Assembly (NCBI GenBank): GCA_003132905.1
Contig: PKZC01000148.1
Span: 3,048-8,920, forward strand
Direction of reading: 5' to 3'
Origin: Bryobacterales bacterium
GTDB lineage: Bacteria > Acidobacteriota > Terriglobia > Bryobacterales > Bryobacteraceae
DNA: 5,873 nt
This document shows positions 1 to 3,974 of the stretch, one piece after another. The first letter of the stretch is position 1. Each line of letters opens with the position of its first letter. Both the position numbers and the translations under genes were made by a program. The notes under the pieces were generated by a model. The model had not been told where the DNA came from. It made no database searches and saw only the letters and a list, made by a program, of their open reading frames with translations.

Positions 1-310
1 CGGCCAGCGCCGCGGGGAAAAGGTCATTGCCGCTTTCGACTCTCTTGATGTCGGGCGCGCTGTTTTGAATATTGCTCGATATGTAATGGTCTCCACTCAG
101 CGACACGGCCGCCGAGTAACTCGAAGGCCCTTCCCCCATCAATTGATTAAACCCGACATCGAGCAATTCAACGGCACCGGCGGAGGCGCCCTTGCTGGTC
201 ATATATGCGTCCAACGACAGAGCGTCTTCGAGTTTCAGCCTCACGACATCCACGGTGCCGCCCTCTGGAGCGCCCAACAGATCCGGCGGACTGCCGTAGG
301 TTTTATTTGG
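1..310 (-). CDS. Unidentified protein fragment, partial, running off the left edge
   Basis: On the minus strand one frame is open from a TAG at 311-313 down to position 1, over 100 codons. Its composition is protein-like (KLEDALSLDAYM, ELLDVGFNQLMGEG, SLSGDHYISSNIQN), with mostly G or C in third positions. The plus-strand frame on the same codon boundaries is also open but reads as arginine/histidine-rich shadow. No convincing start exists: the first in-frame ATG is at 202-200, in the middle of well-formed sequence, so the true N-terminus is probably missing and the frame has been cut where the halogenase remnant begins (about 298-300). I do not recognise the family. Alternating beta-like stretches faintly recall secreted or phage/T6SS tube-like proteins, but no motif supports this. 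The C-terminus lies outside the window. Confidence 0.45.
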
Positions 311-1195
311 CTATTATCACGGCGGAATGCACCTCGCCCCTCCACTTGACGGCAATATTCTGTGCGCGGCTTTCGAGGACGGCTGGTTTTGGTATATCCC
401 GTTGTCACCTGGTCTCACGAGTGTCGGAGTGGTTGTTGGCAAACAGTATGCACGAATTCTGCAACCCGGCTATTCGGAGGCGATGGAACAATTCATTCAC
501 AAATGTCCCCCGATCCGTTCCCTTCTCGCGAATGCGGAACGCATTACCGAGGGTCCTTACGGGCAGATCAGAATGCGAAGTTCTGGGCCCCCGGGCTTGT
601 TCTGGTGGGCGACTCCGCGTGTTTCATCGATCCGGTGTTTTCTTCCGGAGTCCACCTGGCGACTTACGCGGCGCTCTTAGCCGCACGCTCCATAAACACT
701 TGTCTGGATAACAGTTGTCCCGATCGAGAGCTGAGGGAAGATGCATGTTTTGGAGAGTTCGAGGCACGGTACAGGCGCGAGTACGCCCGCTTTTATGAGT
801 TTCTGGTGGCATTCTACGATACAAATAATGACCTGGAGTCGTACTATTGGCATGCGAAGCGGGTGACCGGGTCGCAGGAAGCGCCAGATCGAGCGTTCGT
901 CGAATTCCTGGGAGGCATCGGCGAGTCAAAGGAACTTGTGTTCGACGCTGCCCTGACAGGTGTGATCGGCACGCAGGGTCTCAGCCGGGCGTTGTTTCCG
1001 GAAATGCGGGGGGTGCCAGCTGCCAATGGCGGGGACAGGCGCCGCCTGTTCTTCACCGAGTTGCTCCGCGAGGGCAGTCAGATGCAGCTTCAGGCCCAGG
1101 AGAGATTCGTTCAAGAGAGTCAACAGCCGCTTTTCAGGGGTGGCCTCGTGCCTTCCGCGGACGGGCTGCTATGGTCGATGCCCCTGTGCGGCTAG
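300..1195 (+). pseudogene. Flavin-dependent halogenase remnant (NRPS-associated/tryptophan halogenase-like), 5'-truncated and frameshifted
   Basis: Intact relatives use FADH2 and O2 to chlorinate or brominate an aromatic or carrier-bound substrate in natural-product pathways. In one frame from 300 the translation reads LFGYYHGG, then GNILCAAFEDGWFWYIPL, with the family WxWxIP motif at 384-401. In the next frame comes GDSACFIDPVFSSGVHLA (608-661), the highly conserved second FAD-contact region, followed by RYRREYARFYEFLVAFYD and the C-terminal signature LFRGGLVPSADG. The stop is TAG at 1193-1195. The frame switch lies at about 567-580, where GPYGQIR runs straight into NAKFWAPG; relatives carry about nine more residues there (a KDYSY-type segment), so a deletion of roughly 26-29 bp is likely. 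The N-terminal GxGxxG FAD-binding part, nearly 200 residues, is absent, and a stop sits at 297-299. The gene cannot make a working enzyme. No other biosynthetic gene is in the window. Confidence 0.85.
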
Positions 1196-1218
1196 TTCTT
1201 TGACAGCTGACAAGGCTG

Positions 1219-1581
1219 CTAATAAGACAATTCCAATTGAAAAACGTTGGGGTGATCGAATCGCGATCCCAACGATCCGTAAACGGCTACGCAGAAACTT
1301 TGATAGCGACATCGCGCCCGAGTTGCGGATCGAAACCGGCATCCGTCGAAGCTGGTCTCGAGATCGATCACGCCAAACATTTCCATACCGTCTTTTGATA
1401 CTGCGAACTCCTCACTAACGACGCCGATGTGCCGCCGACTTAACGTCTCGACCAGACCCTCAACGACCGCGAGGTGAGAGATCGGAACATGGGTTGCTGT
1501 TGCGGGCGGTGTTGGCACATTCGCCAATTCCGCCCGAGTGATTTTCGCTGTGCACGGGATAAGCGTGCTTGTTTCTGACAT
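1219..1581 (-). pseudogene. DUF932 (plasmid/phage-like) protein, N-terminal remnant
   Basis: The 120-residue translation begins MSETSTLIPCTAKITRAEL and continues with VPTPPATATHVPISHLAVVE, then VETLSRRHIGVVSEEFAVSKDG and MFGVIDLETSFDGCRF. This is the characteristic N-terminal half of the DUF932 family, found on plasmids, phages and integrative elements and of unknown biochemical function. Family members usually run well past 200 residues and continue with an F-S-I-G-x-R-N-S-type segment. Here the frame shifts directly after FDGCRF: the bases read in another frame give SIRNS, so a small deletion near 1329-1335 broke the gene. The residues after it (from RSATRARC to the TAG at 1219-1221) are out of frame. 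The start is secure: AAGGAGA lies a few bases before the ATG at 1581. The strong SD and conserved start suggest recent inactivation. It diverges from the serine recombinase remnant. Confidence 0.8.
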
Positions 1582-1651
1582 AAGGTATTCTCCTTCCTAA
1601 CTGACTTAAACAACGATTCAGTGGGCTTGCTCTGGATAGAGCCGTCGCCCA

Positions 1652-1668
1652 GCCTCCGGCCAGGAGGC
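1652..1668 (+). promoter_or_regulatory. Hairpin enclosing the Shine-Dalgarno of the serine recombinase remnant
   Basis: GCCTCC (1652-1657) and GGAGGC (1663-1668) form a perfect 6-bp stem with a 5-base loop. The AGGAGG ribosome site at 1662-1667, which precedes the GTG start at 1672, is almost entirely inside the 3' arm. In the parent gene this could have throttled translation of the recombinase. The pairing is visible in the sequence; a regulatory role is inference. Confidence 0.3.
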
Positions 1669-1671
1669 AAC

Positions 1672-1908
1672 GTGAATTCGATTCGAGCTGCAATCTACGC
1701 GCAGGTTTCCAGTGAACAGCAGGCCGCCGCGCATTCGATCGAAAGCCAGCTTGCCGCTCTCAGGACACTGGAAATCGGGGGTAATTTGAGAGCGCATCCC
1801 CACTGGGATGCAATTTTGCGAAACGCATCCCGCGATAACTGCAAGTTCAGCAAACAGAAACCAACCAAAACGCGCAGCGGCGCATCCCAATCCTTTATGT
1901 TCCACTAA
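1672..1908 (+). pseudogene. Serine recombinase (resolvase/invertase superfamily), N-terminal remnant
   Basis: From GTG 1672 (SD AGGAGG four bases upstream) the translation is VNSIRAAIYAQVSSEQQAAA then HSIESQLAALR. This matches the N-terminus of large serine recombinases, where RAAIYARVSS carries the catalytic Arg and Ser and a Q-rich helix follows. Homology stops at about codon 31 (1764). The remaining codons to TAA at 1906-1908 are unrelated and run through a repeat segment that looks like the end of another element. The Arg of the YARVSS motif, essential in characterised members, is Gln here (codon 11, CAG). Loss of more than 90 percent of the protein plus this substitution make it a dead fragment. 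An upstream in-frame GTG at 1621 exists but has no ribosome site. Confidence 0.75.
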
Positions 1909-1910
1909 GG
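1766..1910. repeat. CGCATCCC repeat segment, possible insertion-element end
   Basis: GCATCCC occurs at 1794-1800, 1825-1831 and 1882-1888, and its inverse GGGATGC at 1805-1811. The first and inverted copies can form a hairpin with a 4-base loop, and the inverted copy can pair alternatively with the second. The segment begins precisely where serine-recombinase homology ends and contains no recognisable gene. Multiple short repeats of this kind are seen in the ends of some transposable elements (IS21-type ends, for example), where they bind transposase. No transposase gene and no second end is visible, so the identification is tentative. Confidence 0.35.
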
Positions 1911-1948
1911 AGTTTTGGCTGTCTGGGAGCCGTTCTTGGGGGTGGCCA

Positions 1949-2048
1949 TTGTTGCAATTTGTTGCACTTTGTTCACAAACTGTTGCACCCGACTTCTCGA
2001 AGCCAAAACAGTTGCAGACTGTTCACAAACTGTTTGCAGATTGTTGCA
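1949..2048. repeat. Helically phased GTTGCA/GTTCAC repeat array (iteron-like)
   Basis: Two blocks of four short repeats start at 1951, 1961, 1971, 1982 and at 2011, 2021, 2032, 2043, i.e. every 10-11 bp, one DNA turn. Units are GTTGCA, GTTCAC or GTTTGCA. The 15-mer TGTTCACAAACTGTT is identical at 1970-1984 and 2020-2034, exactly 50 bp apart. The array dominates the 318-base gene-free stretch 1909-2226, upstream of the HTH gene. A further GTTGCAAC palindrome lies at 2145-2152, and a weak promoter-like pair TTGCGG (2134-2139) / AAATAT (2157-2162) sits nearby. Same-face repeats like these typically bind an initiator, repressor or recombination accessory protein cooperatively. Which of these applies cannot be told. 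Confidence 0.55.
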
Positions 2049-2226
2049 AAACGCGAAAATCTCCTGATTCGATGTCTCGACAGGTTTGCGCCATTTCGGT
2101 GGTTCTTTTCCCAGCGCTGCCAAGCGGGGGCGGTTGCGGCGTCCGTTGCAACAACAAAATATGTCCCGAAGTGCCTCTGCCGTTCCCTTACAAATTGAGG
2201 GCCACTCCACGCTCAGAGGTGAAAAA

Positions 2227-2442
2227 ATGGTCAATCTCATGACAGAGAACGAAGTATCGAAACGGCTCAACGTCAGCGTTGCATCGCTGCGCCGATGGCG
2301 GCTACTGAAGCGCGGACCGGCGTTCCTCAAGGTTGGATCTCTGGTCCGTTACCAGCCGGAGGAGCTTGAGGCTTGGCTTGCGTCGCTGCCGACTGGCGGG
2401 AGTGCCAGGCATGAGCGATCTTTCAGGACAGGCGGGGCGTGA
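2227..2442 (+). CDS. Excisionase/AlpA-like helix-turn-helix DNA-binding protein
   Basis: A 71-residue protein of the MerR-like small HTH group (HTH_17/AlpA, excisionase-type). The fold signature is clear: MTENEVSKRLNVSVASLRRW (residues 5-24) forms the HTH, followed by LLKRGPAFLKVGSLVRYQPE, where the GP-F-K-G-VRY wing is typical, and ELEAWLAS as the last helix. Such proteins bend DNA at attachment sites to favour excision, or act as transcription activators of element genes. The start at ATG 2227 is chosen because AGAGGTG (2215-2221) lies at proper distance; in-frame ATGs upstream at 2086 and 2161 lack a ribosome site and add low-quality sequence. An inner ATG at 2239 is possible. It sits directly upstream of the small basic gene and integrase, as expected for a recombination directionality factor. 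It looks intact. Confidence 0.85.
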   Translation: MVNLMTENEVSKRLNVSVASLRRWRLLKRGPAFLKVGSLVRYQPEELEAWLASLPTGGSARHERSFRTGGA

Positions 2443-2466
2443 AGTCGAATCCAGCAAATAGAATGT

Positions 2467-2496
2467 TTGCCAATAACCTATCGTTAGGTTTATAAT
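2467..2496 (+). promoter_or_regulatory. Sigma70-type promoter with palindromic operator in the spacer
   Basis: TTGCCA (-35, 2467-2472) and a perfect TATAAT (-10, 2491-2496) are separated by 18 bp. The spacer holds an inverted repeat, AACCTA (2475-2480) and TAGGTT (2485-2490) around TCGT. A protein bound there would block RNA polymerase, so repression by the HTH protein or the small basic protein is a reasonable inference. The expected transcription start is near 2502-2505, feeding the small gene and the integrase. The hexamers are seen directly; activity is inferred. Confidence 0.6.
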
Positions 2497-2503
2497 GTTC
2501 CGT

Positions 2504-2677
2504 ATGGAGCCAGTGAACGAAGCTGCAAGTCTGATGGGCCGACGCAGTGCCGAAGCCCGCGTGAAGAAGTGGGGCAAACGGGAATTCGTGAAGCGCATGC
2601 GGGAATGGGGCAAGCTGGGCGGCCGGCCGAAGGGCAGTGGGAAAAAAACGAAAGACACGAAGAAAGGCGGTAAGTGA
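2504..2677 (+). CDS. Small lysine/arginine-rich protein, probable element-encoded DNA-binding protein
   Basis: A 57-residue protein (from ATG 2504) with 19 Lys/Arg. It begins MEPVNEAASLMGRRSAEARV, carries two WGK motifs (KKWGKREF and REWGKLGG), a GGRPKG segment reminiscent of an AT-hook core, and a lysine tail KKTKDTKKGGK. I recognise it only as the kind of small basic hypothetical protein often encoded beside integrases of integrative elements; function is unknown and DNA binding is inferred from charge. An ATG at 2495 gives 60 residues but overlaps the -10 box of the promoter, so it cannot be used from that transcript. ATG 2504 falls at the expected transcription start and has no SD, suggesting leaderless translation; GTG 2513, preceded by GGAG, and ATG 2534 are alternatives. 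Its TGA (2675-2677) overlaps the integrase ATG by one base, implying translational coupling. Confidence 0.65.
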   Translation: MEPVNEAASLMGRRSAEARVKKWGKREFVKRMREWGKLGGRPKGSGKKTKDTKKGGK

Positions 2678-3084
2678 TGGCAGTCTACAAGCCAAAACGC
2701 AAGGGTGACGCGTCGAAGTTCTACGTCTGCGAGTTCGTCTATCAGGGCAAGCGATTCCAGGAATCGACCGGTGCGACAAGCAAGACCGTGGCAAAGGAGT
2801 ACGAGAAGAGGCGCAAGGCGGAGATGGAGCGGGCGGCGGCGGGCTTGCCCACGCAACAGAAGGCCGCGCGCATTCGAACGGTCTCAGACGTGATTACGCC
2901 ATACTTGGCGGGCTACAAGCTCAGCCATCGCCCGCAGAGCATCGTCTTCTCGACGGGGAGGCTGGAGCAGGTGAAGAAAGCTCTCGGCAACGTTGTGCTT
3001 TCTGATCTGACCGATGATCGCATTCGCGAGTACGTTCGCATTCGGCAGGCCGCTAAGATTTCCGGTCGCACGATCAACATGTAG
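2677..3084 (+). CDS. Tyrosine recombinase (integrase), N-terminal part cut by an amber codon
   Basis: The first 135 codons of a phage-type integrase. The start ATG overlaps the TGA of the small basic gene (TGATG), with AAAGGCGG upstream as ribosome site. MAVYKPKRKGDASKFYVCEF and QGKRFQESTGATSK form the arm-type DNA-binding domain (about residues 1-50). A charged helix follows, then VSDVITPYLAGYKLSHRPQS and the core-binding helices to GRTINM. A TAG at 3082-3084 (codon 136) ends it. The same frame continues without any other interruption to 3810 as IGELSRAIG and the catalytic domain. Related integrases usually read N-M-E-I-G-E-L here, so the TAG is best explained as a single GAG-to-TAG change. 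Alone this part would bind DNA but could not recombine it. It may be a pseudogene half, or readthrough could restore a 377-codon enzyme. Confidence 0.85.
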   Translation: MAVYKPKRKGDASKFYVCEFVYQGKRFQESTGATSKTVAKEYEKRRKAEMERAAAGLPTQQKAARIRTVSDVITPYLAGYKLSHRPQSIVFSTGRLEQVKKALGNVVLSDLTDDRIREYVRIRQAAKISGRTINM

Positions 3085-3138
3085 ATCGGCGAACTATCGC
3101 GCGCGATTGGCCGTACGTGGCGAGAACTGTGGCCGCGT

Positions 3139-3810
3139 GTGAGGCGGCTAGAAGAACGAAAGGACGTTGGGCGGGCGCTTTCCGCGGATGAGCAGTGGGC
3201 ACTTCTCGAAGGTTTGAAGAACCGCCGGACGCCTCACTTGGTTACGCTAATTCCGTTGTTGCTTCTCACAGGAATGCGCGCAGGTGAGGCCCTCTCCCTA
3301 ACATGGATGCAAGTCGATCTGATGGATAGAACGCTGCGCGTAGGCCGCGCGAAAACTTCAAATGGAACCGGACGCATGATCCCTATCAACGACGATCTGG
3401 CACCCGTTCTTGCGACGCATCGAGATTGGTTCGTCGGAGAGTTTGGTGAGCCGCTGCCAGCGCACCATCTGTTCCCGTGGGGCAAGCCGGTTCCTTCTGA
3501 CCCGACGCGCCACGCGACGGATATTACATGGGGCTGGGACGAACTGCGTAAGGACACCAAAGTTTCTTGCCGCCTGCACGATCTCAGACACACCTTCGCC
3601 ACGCACTTGGCCGAAAACGGGGTGTCTGAATCCACCATGCTTGCCCTGATGGGACACATGAGCCGGGCCATGCTGGAACGGTACAGCCACATTCGTATAA
3701 CTGCTAAGAGGGACGCGATGGCGGGGGTTAGACTGCGCCCGATCATCACAAATTCGGAGGGAGTCCCTGTGGAAGTCCCTGTAGTAAGCCGGGAGACCGC
3801 GATTCACTGA
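3139..3810 (+). CDS. Tyrosine recombinase (integrase), catalytic domain downstream of the amber codon
   Basis: The C-terminal catalytic domain, in the same frame as the N-terminal part; homology starts immediately after the TAG, at 3085. It integrates and excises DNA by a 3'-phosphotyrosyl intermediate. All catalytic residues are present (numbering the joined frame from ATG 2677): Arg201 in LLTGMRAGEAL, Lys226 in GRAKTSNGTGR, His301 and Arg304 in HDLRHTFATHLAENG, His327 in LMGHMSRAML, and the nucleophile Tyr336 in ERYSHI. GTG 3139 is the first usual start but has no clear SD, so separate translation is doubtful. The tail VPVEVPVVSRETAIH contains a 12-bp tandem repeat. The gene ends 21 bp before the 3' end of tRNA-Lys, the target one expects for this class. 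Only the amber codon argues against function. Confidence 0.85.
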   Translation: MRRLEERKDVGRALSADEQWALLEGLKNRRTPHLVTLIPLLLLTGMRAGEALSLTWMQVDLMDRTLRVGRAKTSNGTGRMIPINDDLAPVLATHRDWFVGEFGEPLPAHHLFPWGKPVPSDPTRHATDITWGWDELRKDTKVSCRLHDLRHTFATHLAENGVSESTMLALMGHMSRAMLERYSHIRITAKRDAMAGVRLRPIITNSEGVPVEVPVVSRETAIH

Positions 3811-3831
3811 TCCGTAAGTTATTGATTCGGG

Positions 3832-3859
3832 TGGTGAGCGCGGTGGGAATCGAACCTAC
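3832..3859. other. Probable integrase attachment site (att) in the tRNA-Lys 3' half
   Basis: Tyrosine recombinases of this type commonly cross over within the T arm and 3' end of a tRNA and restore the gene with element-derived DNA. The integrase stop at 3810 is adjacent, on the correct side. The T-stem mismatch is in this part, which fits an imperfect replacement. I did not find a second copy of this sequence in the window, so the distal att lies further left or was lost in the rearrangements. Confidence 0.4.
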
Positions 3860-3907
3860 AACCTAGTGATTAAGAGTCACTTGCTCTGCCAATTGAGCTA
3901 CGCGCCC
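3832..3907 (-). tRNA. tRNA-Lys (anticodon CTT)
   Basis: Read on the minus strand from 3907, the gene folds as a 76-nt cloverleaf with an encoded CCA (3834-3832). The acceptor stem GGGCGCG pairs with CGCGCTC with one G-U pair. The D arm is GCTC/GAGC and the anticodon stem AGTGA/TCACT, with loop CTCTTAA giving anticodon CTT (3874-3872), which reads AAG for lysine. The T arm is GTAGG/CCCAC around TTCGATT and contains an A51-C63 mismatch (3857 and 3845); discriminator base is A. Its 3' end faces the integrase 21 bp away, so the gene is the probable attachment target. The D, anticodon and acceptor arms are otherwise sound, so it is probably functional. Confidence 0.95.
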
Positions 3908-3916
3908 GCTTCGGGA

Positions 3917-3945
3917 ATCATTCGCACGATGCCGGCGCTTTGCAA
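3917..3945 (-). promoter_or_regulatory. Possible promoter of tRNA-Lys
   Basis: On the minus strand TTGCAA (3945-3940) and AATGAT (3922-3917) are spaced 17 bp and end nine bases before the tRNA 5' end. The hexamers are only moderate matches. Readthrough from the oxidoreductase gene upstream is an alternative, since no clear terminator is visible between its stop (3975) and the tRNA. Confidence 0.3.
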
Positions 3946-3974
3946 TTTTCGCTTGCGCCAACTTTTCGATTGTA

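Noticed and set aside
2..349. Plus-strand open frame at the left edge as the missing halogenase N-terminus
   Set aside because: Its translation shows no FAD-binding or DASG-type motif expected just before FGYYHGG, and the antisense frame looks more like protein.
1..1900. Distal att repeat of the tRNA 3' end
   Set aside because: I scanned for the T-arm and acceptor sequence by eye and saw no convincing copy; the distal site is probably outside the window.
1949..2048. CRISPR array
   Set aside because: The repeats are only 6-15 bp at 10-11 bp spacing, with no unique spacers of suitable size and no cas genes.
2086..2226. An N-terminal extension of the HTH protein from ATG 2086 or 2161
   Set aside because: Neither start has a ribosome site, the added residues are unlike the family, and AGAGGTG positions ATG 2227 correctly.
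1905..2330. A 141-codon minus-strand open frame over the repeat array and HTH gene
   Set aside because: It is antisense to the well-supported HTH gene at its 5' end, and its remaining composition reflects the phased repeats. No family resemblance and no ribosome site.
2302..2856. A 184-codon minus-strand open frame across the promoter, small gene and integrase start
   Set aside because: It is antisense to three supported features, and its arginine/leucine-rich, low-complexity composition is typical of a shadow frame.
3908..3974. Rho-independent terminator after the oxidoreductase gene
   Set aside because: Only a weak GGCGC/GCGCC pairing with a long loop is present, and no T-run follows on the transcribed strand.
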